Positions 25,537 to 34,392 are shown, counted from the first letter of the stretch. The stretch: DNA of 37,714 nt from Methylobacterium iners (GCF_022179305.1 NZ_BPQP01000099.1:1-37714), one strand, 5' to 3'. The notes: generated by a model from the letters alone, not told the origin. Program-made: numbers and translations.

Positions 25537-26919
25537 TTACTCGGCTGCCACCAGCGGGGACTTCTTGGCCCGCCCCGGCTTCGGCGGCGGCGCCCGATTT
25601 GCGCCACTCCGCTGCCGGTAGGGGCGATACTCTCCGACTCGTGTCCGAGAGCTGTAGCGGCCGTCCCGCACGCGAACAGGGTCGGCCGGGGGCGACGCGG
25701 CGGTCGGTGCCGAGTCCTCCGGTTCCTCGCCCGCCATGGCAGAGACGGATTGCAGGACCGAGCGGCGTCGAGAAGCGACGAGCTCGGCGGCGGCGCGCAC
25801 GGGCTCGTCCTCCGTGTGCACGTACCGCATGAACATCGTGACCGTCTTGTGCGCCGTGAGCTGCATGCCGACTTTGATCGGCACTCCCGAATTGGCGATT
25901 TCGGTCGTGGCTCGATGGCGAATGCCGTGCGATCCGACATGGGGAACGTCCGCGCGCTCAAGGATGCGCGCCCAACCTTTGGCGTAGGTGTTGTTCGACA
26001 TGGGCTTCGCGAGATCGAAGATGCTGGGGACAACGTAGTCCGACTGTCCGAGCGACACCGCAGCGCTGAGCACCGTGAACGCCTCCTCGCTCATCGGCTT
26101 GGAGATCTCGCCGGTCTTGCTGTCGGGCCAGACGACCCGGCGCTTGGCGAAGTCGATCCACGCCCACTCCAAACAGGTGATTTCGGACATTCGCGCAGCG
26201 AATAGAAAATGAAGCCGCACCGCGAGCGTCAGAAATGGGTGCTCCAATCCGTCCGCGTCGGCTCGATCCATGTAGCCGAAGATGCGGAACAGCTCGTCGT
26301 CCGAGAGAAGGCGCGTCCGCTTGCCCTCGGGATATTTCGGCACGTGTCGACACGGATTGGTGCCGTCATCGCGGATGCCCCAGACCTCGGCCATGTTGAA
26401 CATCTTGCGGAGGAGGGAGAGAACGTGATTGGCCGAGGTCGGCTTGTCCTTCATCCGAGCAACGAGGCCAGCAACGTCGGCCCGGGTCATGTCGCGAGCC
26501 TTCATCGACCCGAACTCCGGGAGAATGTAGCGCTTGATGGTGCCGCGATTGCCTTTCACGGTGCTCGGCCGGTTCTTCGGGATCGAATAGTCCTCGATGA
26601 ACTTGTCGCAGAGCTCCTTCATGCTTAGCGCCCGGCGAGCCGCGAGCTTCTCCGCGCTCGGGTCCTTTCCTCGCCTGACCTCGGCGAGCCAGCCTTGTGC
26701 TATGCCGCGCGCCTGATCGACCGTAAGCTCGCCGAACAGGCCGATAGCGGGCTTGCGCCGATCGCCGGCGTTCGTGCGATACTGGAGCATGAAGACCTTG
26801 CGCCCTTTAGGCGTCACCTTACAGAGGAAGCCGGGCGTGATCGTGTCGCGCAGCTCGTAATCGGCCTTCTCGGGGGTGGCGCTGTCCACGACGGTCTTGG
26901 TCAACTTAATGGTCGGCAT
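25537..26919 (-). CDS. Tyrosine-type site-specific integrase (460 aa)
   Basis: The start is ATG at 26919 (MPTIKLTKTVVDSA), the usual N-terminus of island integrases with a DUF4102-like arm-binding domain (residues ~1-95). A core-binding SAM-like domain follows (~100-180), then a catalytic domain with Arg in ARMSEIT, Lys in DSKTGEIS, HGIRH (HxxR), His in LTAHKTV and Tyr in FMRYVH, all intact. An additional Pro/Arg-rich C-terminal tail of ~70 residues is unusual. The upstream in-frame extension (to 27183) is low-complexity and not coding-like. It probably catalysed insertion of the island, whose other edge may be the tRNA-Leu at 8712-9015, but no att repeat was identified. Confidence 0.9.
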   Translation of the reverse strand: MPTIKLTKTVVDSATPEKADYELRDTITPGFLCKVTPKGRKVFMLQYRTNAGDRRKPAIGLFGELTVDQARGIAQGWLAEVRRGKDPSAEKLAARRALSMKELCDKFIEDYSIPKNRPSTVKGNRGTIKRYILPEFGSMKARDMTRADVAGLVARMKDKPTSANHVLSLLRKMFNMAEVWGIRDDGTNPCRHVPKYPEGKRTRLLSDDELFRIFGYMDRADADGLEHPFLTLAVRLHFLFAARMSEITCLEWAWIDFAKRRVVWPDSKTGEISKPMSEEAFTVLSAAVSLGQSDYVVPSIFDLAKPMSNNTYAKGWARILERADVPHVGSHGIRHRATTEIANSGVPIKVGMQLTAHKTVTMFMRYVHTEDEPVRAAAELVASRRRSVLQSVSAMAGEEPEDSAPTAASPPADPVRVRDGRYSSRTRVGEYRPYRQRSGANRAPPPKPGRAKKSPLVAAE

Positions 26920-27692
26920 AGCCTTTCTACCTCGGCTCGCCGCGGCGTTTTCCAGGTGGCGGATAAGAGCCAGCGCAGAAAAAACCAGGGCGTGGTTTGT
27001 CAAAGCCGAGCGTAGGATAGAGCGACGTAAGTGCCTGACGCCACACAGGAATGTCGCGCTCCAGCTAGTTTCGGCAAACCCGAGCGTAGACCAGAATGGA
27101 ACGCTTAAAATCATCAGCAGCTGAATGGCGTGCTCGAACTTCCTTGCCGCGCGCGCCGCCCGAACCTGCCGATACGACACCATCAGGCTCGGGCTATTCC
27201 GCAGTCACGCGAATGCTGCCAGCTCACTCGTGCTCGTTCGCGTGCCTCCCACGCGGACCGCAAGAGGGTGCCTGGTTTGCCTTGGCCTTCAGGTGTTCCG
27301 ACGCAAACCGCGACGCGGCTTGCGCCGAGGGTCAGCACGATCTCTGCTCGCCAGATCGCATCGGCATTGACGAACTCGGCATAGGGGCTGGTGCGATCCT
27401 GAGTCATGACGCTTGGTGAAGATACGCAACGGAAGAGGAGCGGAGACTGCTTCGCTCGCAGGTCGACGCGGAATGCGGCAAACCGCCCGCTCACTAAGTG
27501 TTCAACGGACGCGCTGGGGAGGCGGCATAAGCCCGAAATTACCAACTTGTGGGGAACGGATGTTGGGGCGACGACAGCCCAGCTACTGGTCCCCCTCGTG
27601 GATGCTGAACGTGCAGCCGGTTCGTGGTAGGATGTGAAGGCGTTTTTCGAGCATGAGCGATCCTCATTCAGGTTCAGCGATCAGCACCGTCC
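26920..27692. other. Region between the integrase and the PAS gene, no firm gene
   Basis: Probably the right junction of the island. It holds one weak minus-strand frame (listed separately) and otherwise only short, Arg/Ser-rich frames. I could not find a tRNA fragment or a repeat of the tRNA-Leu 3' end here. A ribosome-binding-like and moderately AT-rich stretch at 27650-27692 precedes the PAS gene. Confidence 0.45.
27183..27407 (-). CDS. Doubtful small hypothetical protein (74 aa)
   Basis: From ATG 27407 the minus strand reads MTQDRTSPYAEFVNADAIWR and later KPGTLLRSAWEARERARVSW, more protein-like than other frames here. There is no clear ribosome binding site, and no family is recognised. 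It may be the remains of a gene interrupted by the island junction. Low confidence. Confidence 0.25.
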   Translation of the reverse strand: MTQDRTSPYAEFVNADAIWRAEIVLTLGASRVAVCVGTPEGQGKPGTLLRSAWEARERARVSWQHSRDCGIARA

Positions 27693-28178
27693 ATGACCCT
27701 GTTTGAGCTGATCCGCGCCTTCGTCGATAAGTCGCCCGTCGCCGTTCTCGTCACAGACGCGACGGTCAGGGCGCCTGGTCCAATCATCCTGTATGCCAAT
27801 GGAGCCTTCGGAAAACTCACGGGACGCGACCCGACCGAGGTCATCGGCATCAGCCCGCGCTTCATGCAAGGCCGCGAGACGCGCCGCCCCGTGCTCGACC
27901 ACTTCGCCCAGGCGCTCGCGGCCGGTGAGCCCTTCCACGGCTTCCTGACCAACTATCGAGCCGACGGCACCAAGTACGTCGTCGAGATCGATTGCAGGCC
28001 CTTGCGGAACGCCGACGGCCGCATCGAGCATTTCCTCTCGTTCGAGCGCGAGGTCGCACGCCGTCTTGGCCGGCCGTCACGGGACGGCGCCTCACGCTTC
28101 GAGCCGGTGGAAGTAAGTAACGACTTGTTAGGAGAGGAGCTGCGGCGGCTGAGAGTCTTCAGCGCCGCGGGTGAGTAG
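27693..28178 (+). CDS. PAS-domain protein, LOV-like but lacking the flavin cysteine (161 aa)
   Basis: A single PAS domain spans residues ~8-125, with SPVAVLVTD, ILYANGAFGKLTGRDPTE and the terminal strand PLRNADGRIEHFLSFEREV. In LOV photosensors the segment after the E helix reads G-x-N-C-R-F-L-Q. Here it is GISPRFMQG, with Pro in place of the photoactive Cys. So it is LOV-related in sequence but unlikely to form the flavin adduct. There is no output domain, only a short C-terminal tail, so it probably works by protein contact. The GAF-PAS-GGDEF-EAL gene nearby carries a related PAS domain. Confidence 0.82.
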   Translation: MTLFELIRAFVDKSPVAVLVTDATVRAPGPIILYANGAFGKLTGRDPTEVIGISPRFMQGRETRRPVLDHFAQALAAGEPFHGFLTNYRADGTKYVVEIDCRPLRNADGRIEHFLSFEREVARRLGRPSRDGASRFEPVEVSNDLLGEELRRLRVFSAAGE

Positions 28179-28221
28179 CTGTTGGCATTGCGAATTCGCT
28201 GGCTCCGCTTAGCCTTGCCAC

Positions 28222-28250
28222 GTTTGTTGAAACAAACATTTGATGTCTTT
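28222..28250. promoter_or_regulatory. AT-rich leader with a perfect short palindrome
   Basis: GTTTGTT (28222-28228) and AACAAAC (28231-28237) form a perfect inverted repeat with a 2-base centre. The surrounding stretch (28220-28320) is markedly AT-richer than the rest of the window. It could be an operator or promoter region for the downstream signalling genes. The centre is too tight for a good RNA hairpin, so a protein-binding site is more likely. Confidence 0.35.
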
Positions 28251-28344
28251 TTAGATTACTTCAGCTGTACGATCAAATTTTTGTGTATTAACGATTAATT
28301 AGCACTTGGGCACCATGATGACCGTCACGCCCTGCTAATACGGC

Positions 28345-28372
28345 GTGAGCGCAATACATGCGCTGCGCTCAC
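28345..28372. repeat. Perfect 9-bp inverted repeat upstream of a small gene
   Basis: GTGAGCGCA (28345-28353) pairs with TGCGCTCAC (28364-28372) around a 10-nt loop, 36 bp before the ATG at 28409. No T-run follows. It may be a leader-RNA hairpin or an operator for the small gene and receiver gene downstream. Confidence 0.4.
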
Positions 28373-28408
28373 CCAAGCGGCTGACATCATCCTACCCAGG
28401 CTAAGACT

Positions 28409-28735
28409 ATGACGTCGCCGGATACAAAGGTCGTGCAACTCTTCCCGGCCAAGCCAACGCAGCACATCCTGGAATGGAGGCGTCGTGAGCTCGGCTACGA
28501 TATCGCCTCGCTCCAAAGTCTCTCCCAGCGTCTTCAGCAAATCAAAGCTCCGCTCCACGAAGCAGCCTACGCTTTTGTGGACGTCAGCCCGATGGATACA
28601 AGCCAGAAGCTGTGGTGCGCGCTTGGTGGGCTTCGTCGTCAGATCGAAGACTTGGATGCTGGGATCAACGCTCTGATCAGCGCCATGACAAGCCACCAGG
28701 GCGCGCTCCACACGTCATCCAGCCATCGTGGTTAG
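28409..28735 (+). CDS. Small hypothetical protein (108 aa)
   Basis: A mainly helical protein beginning MTSPDTKVVQLFPAKPTQHI. A later helix-rich stretch (SLQSLSQRLQQIKAPLHEAA, QIEDLDAGINALISAM) resembles small signalling-associated proteins, but no family is recognised. The start ATG 28409 lacks a strong ribosome binding site. It lies 29 bp upstream of the receiver-domain gene and is probably co-transcribed with it, so a role in the same pathway is possible. Confidence 0.6.
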   Translation: MTSPDTKVVQLFPAKPTQHILEWRRRELGYDIASLQSLSQRLQQIKAPLHEAAYAFVDVSPMDTSQKLWCALGGLRRQIEDLDAGINALISAMTSHQGALHTSSSHRG

Positions 28736-28764
28736 GCGCTTCGGGTGAGACGAGCATCACGGTC

Positions 28765-29238
28765 ATGATTGGCGCGCCGACCTTCCCGGATCTGGCTGCC
28801 CTCGTCGTCGACGAGAGCCTCTACACGCGCCGGATCGTCCGCGACATGCTGCAGCGTGTCGGCATTCGACGGGTGCAGGAAGCGCCGGATGGCGCGGAGG
28901 CGCTCGGGTCGCTGGTGGAGGCCCGGCCCGACCTCATCATCCTCGACTGGGACCTAGCGATCCTCACAGGTGAGGAGGTGATACGCCTGGTCCGGGACGT
29001 CGACACTTCACCAGCGCCAAGCCTGCCCTTGATCCTGATGCTATCGCAGCCCCGCCGCGACCGGGTCGATCGCGCAATCCGGTTGGGCGTCAACGAGATC
29101 ATTGCCAAGCCGTTCTCGCCCAAGACCCTGTGGTCGCGTCTCGACGAGATCATCAACCGGCCACGTCCCTACACTCAGACCCGCAACCTTCTGATCCCGC
29201 GACCACGCCAGGCGCTCGAGACATCGGCCAGCTGGTGA
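28765..29238 (+). CDS. CheY-like single-domain response regulator (157 aa)
   Basis: A receiver domain with the acidic pocket D16-E17 (LVVDES), phosphoacceptor D61 in LIILDWDLAI, and K115 in IIAKPFSPK. It is followed by a ~35-residue basic tail without an output domain. ATG 28765 is chosen because the receiver fold starts right after it; the longer frame overlaps the preceding gene. It sits 33 bp before a GGDEF-EAL gene, so it may relay a histidine kinase signal to c-di-GMP turnover or to another partner. No kinase gene is in the window. Confidence 0.85.
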   Translation: MIGAPTFPDLAALVVDESLYTRRIVRDMLQRVGIRRVQEAPDGAEALGSLVEARPDLIILDWDLAILTGEEVIRLVRDVDTSPAPSLPLILMLSQPRRDRVDRAIRLGVNEIIAKPFSPKTLWSRLDEIINRPRPYTQTRNLLIPRPRQALETSASW

Positions 29239-29271
29239 GATGTCCATGATCAAACCAGCAGGAACCGTCCG

Positions 29272-31653
29272 ATGAACTTCCTCACCGCTGGCTTGATCCA
29301 TGACGCCGCTGCGGCTGAAGTCCTGGACGCCCAGGATGATCGGGCCCCTGCGTTAGTGCCGTTGGCGGACCATGATCTCGGGCAGCTGGTGCGCAGCGCC
29401 GCCCACGCTGCCGAGTGCAACATGGCCGTCTACCTCCGCGGCTCGGATGACGGCTTCGAGATTGACACCTGCTTCGGACCTGGCGCCGACGCGGTGACGC
29501 CTGCCATGGCTCAGGCAGCGATGCGCCTGATGGGCCGGCGGGCCGATGACCTGTTGATCGTCAACGACGTTGCCCATCATCCCTGGGCCCGCTCGGCCGA
29601 CGCCGCCCTCTTCGACGATGCGGCTGCCTCTCCCCCAATGCGGTTCTTGGCCTTAGCCAAGGTCATCGACGCCACCGGCTCGGTCCAGGGCGCCCTTCTC
29701 GTGGCCGATCCCGCACCGCGCGCCGGGCTGAGCCCGGCCAAGACATACGTCCTGCGCACGCACGCCGCGCAGATCGCAGCCCGGGTCGAGTTGCATCGTC
29801 TGCGCCTCATGGCCGAAGGCAAGCACAAGGCAGAGCCGCCCCAATCGGCGACGGAGCGCCTGCGCCTGCTGGAATCCGTCGTCGTCAACGCCAACGACGC
29901 CGTCCTGATCACGCGGGCCGAGCCCATCGACCTGCCGGGCCCACAGATCGTCTATTGCAACGCGGCCTTTACCCGGACAACGGGATACTCGGAGGCGGAG
30001 GTGATCGGCCGGACGCCGCGCATCCTGCAGTCGAGCAAGACCGACCGGGCGGTACTGGACAAGCTTCGCATGGCCCTGAGCCAATGGAAGCCGATTGAGG
30101 TCGAACTGCTCAACACGCGCAAGGACGGGACTGAGTTCTGGGTGGAACTCAGCATCGTGCCCGTCGCCAACGAGAAAGGGTGGTTCACGCACTGGGTCTC
30201 GGTCCAGCGCGATGTGAGCGAACGCAAGGCCGCCGAAGAGACCGCGATGCGCGCCCGCATCGCGGAAGCCGAGAACTTGGCGCTCGAGGCGGAGATCCAG
30301 GAGCGTCGGCGCATCGAGGCGCAGCTTCTGTACACCGCCTTCCACGACGATCTGACCAGGCTACGCAATCGCGCTTTCTTCATGGACCGCCTGCGCGTGG
30401 CCCTGGCACGCGCTAATAGCGACCCAGGCTTTGCATGCGCGGTCCTGTTCATGGACTTGGACCGCTTCAAGCTGGTCAACGACAGCCTGGGTCATCGCGC
30501 CGGCGACCTGCTGCTGATGGATGTGGCGGAGCGACTGAGGGGCTGCACCAGGCCGCAGGATACGCTCGCGCGCATCGGGGGCGACGAGTTCGCCCTCTTG
30601 GTCGAGGGCGTCCATGAGGTGGCCATTCTCGCGGCCTTGGCGGGACGCGTCATCGACGCGATGCGCCCACCCCTTTGGATTAGCCAGCAGGAGATCTTTC
30701 CCTCCTGCAGCATCGGTGTGGTCCAGGCGAGCAAGCATCACCGCCAGCCGGAGGAACTCCTGCGCGATGCCGACATTGCGATGTATCAGGCCAAGCGGCA
30801 CGACACCGGCGGCTACGCGGTCTTCGCCGGATCGATGCATGACAGCGCGGTCAAGGCCCTCGAGCTCCAGACCGACCTCAGGAATGCGCTCGCGCGCGAC
30901 GAGTTCGTGCTGCACTACCAACCGATCTGCGACACCGTCACGGCACGGATCCGGGGTGTCGAGGCCCTCGTGCGTTGGCAGCATCCCACGCGCGGGCTCG
31001 TGCCGCCGGGTGCCTTCATTGGGGCCGCCGAGGAAACCGGCCTCATCCGTGAACTCGGCCGCTGGGTGCTGCACGAGGCCTGCAGACAGATGCGAGCTTG
31101 GCGGGATCGATTTCCCGAAACAGACCTTCGCCTCAGTGTGAACACGTCGGGGGAGGAGCTGAAGGACCCCCGCTTTGTCGATGGGGTGCGTGACCTCCTC
31201 GCAGACACCGGCCTCGACCCACGCGTGCTTCAGCTTGAGGTCACGGAAGCCATCTTCCTGCAGGACCCGGAATACATCGCCGGCATCCTCGACGGTTTGC
31301 GTGCGCTCGGCGTTCGGATCGCGCTTGACGACTTTGGGACCGGCTACTCGTCGTTGAGCTACCTTGACCGGTATCGGCTCGACACCATCAAGATCGACCG
31401 GTCCTTTGTGACGCGCATGCTCACGCAGCGCAGGACGTGGGAGATTGTAACGGCCATCGTGAAGCTCGGACAGGCGCTGGACCTCGACATCGTGGCCGAA
31501 GGGGTTGAGGACGAAACCCAACGTCAAGCAATCCGCGCCACGGGCTGCGGCTTTGTCCAGGGCTACCTTCTCGGTCGTCCCGCATCAGCAGCAGACTTCG
31601 CACGAACCCTGGAGGCTTCCGACGAAGCGACGCAGACGCGTCCGAGAGAGTAA
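29272..31653 (+). CDS. GAF-PAS-GGDEF-EAL cyclic-di-GMP signalling protein (793 aa)
   Basis: Domains in order: a GAF-like sensor (about residues 20-180), a PAS domain (about 200-325; QIVYCNAAFTRTTGYSEAEV), a GGDEF domain with intact GGDEF (436-440), and an EAL domain. The EAL domain has EAL (564-566), FGTGYSSLSYLDRY with the preceding DD, KIDRSF and VAEGVE. An inhibitory-site RPQD (427-430) lies exactly five residues before GGDEF, so product feedback on a cyclase activity is expected. The PAS domain reads GRTPRILQS, again without the LOV cysteine. It is soluble, with no membrane segment. Start ATG 29272. Both synthesis and hydrolysis look possible. Confidence 0.93.
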   Translation: MNFLTAGLIHDAAAAEVLDAQDDRAPALVPLADHDLGQLVRSAAHAAECNMAVYLRGSDDGFEIDTCFGPGADAVTPAMAQAAMRLMGRRADDLLIVNDVAHHPWARSADAALFDDAAASPPMRFLALAKVIDATGSVQGALLVADPAPRAGLSPAKTYVLRTHAAQIAARVELHRLRLMAEGKHKAEPPQSATERLRLLESVVVNANDAVLITRAEPIDLPGPQIVYCNAAFTRTTGYSEAEVIGRTPRILQSSKTDRAVLDKLRMALSQWKPIEVELLNTRKDGTEFWVELSIVPVANEKGWFTHWVSVQRDVSERKAAEETAMRARIAEAENLALEAEIQERRRIEAQLLYTAFHDDLTRLRNRAFFMDRLRVALARANSDPGFACAVLFMDLDRFKLVNDSLGHRAGDLLLMDVAERLRGCTRPQDTLARIGGDEFALLVEGVHEVAILAALAGRVIDAMRPPLWISQQEIFPSCSIGVVQASKHHRQPEELLRDADIAMYQAKRHDTGGYAVFAGSMHDSAVKALELQTDLRNALARDEFVLHYQPICDTVTARIRGVEALVRWQHPTRGLVPPGAFIGAAEETGLIRELGRWVLHEACRQMRAWRDRFPETDLRLSVNTSGEELKDPRFVDGVRDLLADTGLDPRVLQLEVTEAIFLQDPEYIAGILDGLRALGVRIALDDFGTGYSSLSYLDRYRLDTIKIDRSFVTRMLTQRRTWEIVTAIVKLGQALDLDIVAEGVEDETQRQAIRATGCGFVQGYLLGRPASAADFARTLEASDEATQTRPRE

Positions 31654-31846
31654 GCATCTGGCTCGGCGTTCAAGCGGTGCCCATGTCCACCCGTTAACGG
31701 CGGTATTCCTCGTGCAATTATGCAGCTGGTCGAGGTGAGTCAGACTTGGATGCCACTTCACACTTTGAGAGCGCTCCGTGGTGGCGTCAGGCCACTCCGC
31801 CTACACTGCCACCCACAATTTTCCGCCCCCGCGAGACGAGCTTCAC

Positions 31847-33070
31847 ATGATTTTGTCATCTGGTGATCTTGCGCCGATTGGCGCTCAGGCGGCTGCCGGC
31901 GAGGACGTGATCCAGGACGCCCTCGTGGCGATCCGGAACCATCTCGGCATGGAGGTGGCCTACTTCTCCGAGTTCCACGCGGGCCGAACCATCTTCCGCC
32001 GCGTCGATGCCCCAGGGCTTGAGCACCTGATCAAGGTCGGCGACTCGCACTCCTTGGACGATGTCTACTGCAACCACATCCTGGCCGGCCGCCTGCCCGA
32101 GCTGATCCCTGACACCTCACAGGTGCGGCTCGCACGCGAGATGCCGATCACGGCAGCCGTGCCCATCGGCTCGCATATCAGCATCCCCATCCGTCTGCTC
32201 GACGGCACGCCGTTCGGGATGTTCTGCTGCCTCAGCCCTCGGGCGATCCCATCGCTGAACGAGCGCGACCTGGCCACGATGCGCGTCTTTGCAGGACTGG
32301 CGACCAAGCAGGTCAACACGGGCCTTCAGCAGAGACAGAAGGCCCAGCGGACCTATGACCGCATCGCAGCCGTCATCGCGGCTCAGGATTACGACATCGT
32401 CTTCCAGCCAATCTTCGACCTGCGAAGCAGCACGGTTACGAGTTGCGAGGCGCTGTGTCGGTTCAAGGCAACCCCGTACCGCTCCCCCGACAAGTGGTTC
32501 CAGGACGCCCTGGACGCTGATCTCGGCCTTGAGCTGGAAGTGGCCGTCCTCAGGACGACGCTCGCCACCCTGCCAGAGCTGCCGGCTTTGATCTCGCTGT
32601 CGATCAACGCCTCGCCCGAGCTGGTGATCAGCGGACGCTTGGCAGACCTCATTCCTGTCGAACACGCCGAACGCATCATCTTGGAGATCACCGAGCACGC
32701 AGCCGTGTCAAACTACACTGCACTGCATGCCCAGCTCAGGCCACTCAAGCGGCTCGGAGTGAGAGTTGCGGTGGATGACGCGGGTGCAGGGTACTCGGGC
32801 CTGCAGCACATCGTGCAGCTCGGTCCTGACATCATCAAGATGGACATGAGCTTGACGCGTGCCGTCGACACGGATCCCGCGCGGCGTGCCTTGGCTAGTG
32901 CGATGGTCTTCTATGCCCGCGAGATGGGCTCGTGCATCGTGGCTGAGGGCATCGAGACGGCCTCGGAGCTCAGCGCACTCCGGCTCCTCGGCGCCGACCG
33001 TGGTCAGGGCTACCTCCTCGGCAAGCCCGGAAGCATGGCGGCGTTGCAAGCCGCAGTCATTGCGGTTTGA
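31847..33070 (+). CDS. GAF-EAL c-di-GMP phosphodiesterase (407 aa)
   Basis: The N-terminal GAF domain (about residues 10-165) contains FSEFHAGRTIFRRVD and SIPIRLLDGTPFGMFC. The EAL domain has EAL at 201-203 (SCEALCRF), Asn in SINASP, Glu in LEITEH, DDAGAGYSGL (the usual DDFG has Ala for Phe) and Lys in IIKMDMSL. Acidic and Lys residues for metal and substrate binding are present, so activity is likely. A GTG at 31778 would add 23 residues. ATG 31847 is preferred because a GACGAG-type site precedes it and the GAF fold begins just after it. There is no GGDEF domain. Confidence 0.88.
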   Translation: MILSSGDLAPIGAQAAAGEDVIQDALVAIRNHLGMEVAYFSEFHAGRTIFRRVDAPGLEHLIKVGDSHSLDDVYCNHILAGRLPELIPDTSQVRLAREMPITAAVPIGSHISIPIRLLDGTPFGMFCCLSPRAIPSLNERDLATMRVFAGLATKQVNTGLQQRQKAQRTYDRIAAVIAAQDYDIVFQPIFDLRSSTVTSCEALCRFKATPYRSPDKWFQDALDADLGLELEVAVLRTTLATLPELPALISLSINASPELVISGRLADLIPVEHAERIILEITEHAAVSNYTALHAQLRPLKRLGVRVAVDDAGAGYSGLQHIVQLGPDIIKMDMSLTRAVDTDPARRALASAMVFYAREMGSCIVAEGIETASELSALRLLGADRGQGYLLGKPGSMAALQAAVIAV

Positions 33071-33076
33071 AAAGCG

Positions 33077-34336
33077 ATGGCCTGCTATTGCAACTTTGCG
33101 CGATCGACCTCAGGAGGCGTGGTCCTCATGTTCGCCCTGGCGCTGCCCGTTCTCGTGGGCTTTGCAGGCGCTGCGGTGGACTACGGAACTTGGGTCAAAC
33201 AGCGCACCCGCCTGCAAAACGCTGCTGATGCCGCCGCCATGGCGGCAGCGCGTGAGCTTGCAGTCAGCTCCTATGAGCAAAGACGGATGCAGGCTGTCGC
33301 CGAGCGCTGGGCCAAGTCGTACTTTATGACAGAGGGTGGCGGGTTAGGGCTCACCATCACGGTAGCACCAAAGGATGACGCGACCAGCGTCCAGGTCGAT
33401 CTGAAGCACGACCGCAAGCAGTACCTCTCGGGCATCATCGCGATCACGCCCGGCCACATCAAGGCAAGCTCCGTCGCAACGCTGCGGGGCCAACGTCGGC
33501 TGTGCGTGCTCGCGCTCGATCCGTCGAACAGTCAGACCGTCTACCTCAAGTCGAACTCCTGGCTGACGGCCAGGGACTGCGACGTCCACTCCAACTCGAC
33601 CAGCCCGAGCGGCGTGAGCTCCGACAGCGGCATCCAGGTGACGGCTGAGCGGGTGTGCTCGGGCGGCGGCTTCTCCGGTGCAGGCACGTTCCGCGGTGAG
33701 CGGGAGAGCGACTGCCCGAAGGTCAACGACCCCATTGCCGACCGCCTGCCGCCCTCGGTCGGTTCCTGTAAGTCGCCGAATCCTCCTCTCGTGAATAAGG
33801 GCAGCGCCAGCCTGCGTCACACGTTGTCGCCCGGCACCTATTGCGGCGGCCTGTTCATCGGCGGCAACTCGTTTGTGACCTTCGCGCCTGGCGAGTACGT
33901 CATCAAGGACGGACCCTTCGTCGTCGATTCCAACGCGGACGTGCGGGGCGATGGGGTTGGGTTCTACCTGACGGGTCCAGGCAGCACCTTTCAATTCCTT
34001 AGCAACGCGCGGATCAGCCTCGACGCACCACGGACCGGCGCGATGGCGGGGCTACTCGTCTTCGAGGACCGGGCCGCGCCGCTCCTGCGCAACCATGAGA
34101 TCAAGACGAACTACGCCTCGAACATGACCGGCACCGTCTACCTGTCGCGCGGCCGCTTCGTGGTGGACGCGACGAACGAGGTCGCTCAGCAATCAGCCTT
34201 CACCGTCATCGTGGCACAGCAGCTCCTGCTCACGGCCAACCCGAAGCTCACGCTCAACACCAAGTACGGCGCGACGACCGTGCCGGTGCCTAAGGGACTC
34301 GGCCAGACCGACGGAGACGTCTACCTCGTGCAGTAG
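33077..34336 (+). CDS. TadG-like Flp pilus-associated protein (419 aa)
   Basis: The N-terminus carries the TadE/TadG signature: a hydrophobic segment (VVLMFALALPVLVGFAGAAV, about residues 15-34) followed by DYGTWVKQRTRLQNAADAAA, as in pseudopilin-like proteins inserted in the inner membrane. The rest is a periplasmic or extracellular domain rich in beta structure, with four or more Cys (DCDVHS, ERVCSGG, SCKS, YCGG) that may form disulfides. It begins 6 bp after the EAL gene. No other tad genes are in the window, so it is an orphan. Annotated by family resemblance of the N-terminus; the exact role is unknown. Confidence 0.8.
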   Translation: MACYCNFARSTSGGVVLMFALALPVLVGFAGAAVDYGTWVKQRTRLQNAADAAAMAAARELAVSSYEQRRMQAVAERWAKSYFMTEGGGLGLTITVAPKDDATSVQVDLKHDRKQYLSGIIAITPGHIKASSVATLRGQRRLCVLALDPSNSQTVYLKSNSWLTARDCDVHSNSTSPSGVSSDSGIQVTAERVCSGGGFSGAGTFRGERESDCPKVNDPIADRLPPSVGSCKSPNPPLVNKGSASLRHTLSPGTYCGGLFIGGNSFVTFAPGEYVIKDGPFVVDSNADVRGDGVGFYLTGPGSTFQFLSNARISLDAPRTGAMAGLLVFEDRAAPLLRNHEIKTNYASNMTGTVYLSRGRFVVDATNEVAQQSAFTVIVAQQLLLTANPKLTLNTKYGATTVPVPKGLGQTDGDVYLVQ

Positions 34337-34392
34337 GAGCCAAGTGGTGTTACGGGCGTTGCGCTCGGCCCTCACCGACGCCTGCCTAGCCA

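Noticed and set aside
26920-27183. N-terminal extension of the integrase
   Set aside because: Integrases of this family begin near the MPTIKLT segment; the extension is not coding-like.
30361-31527. Minus-strand frame of 388 aa opposite the GGDEF-EAL gene
   Set aside because: Shadow of a gene with intact GGDEF and EAL motifs on the plus strand.
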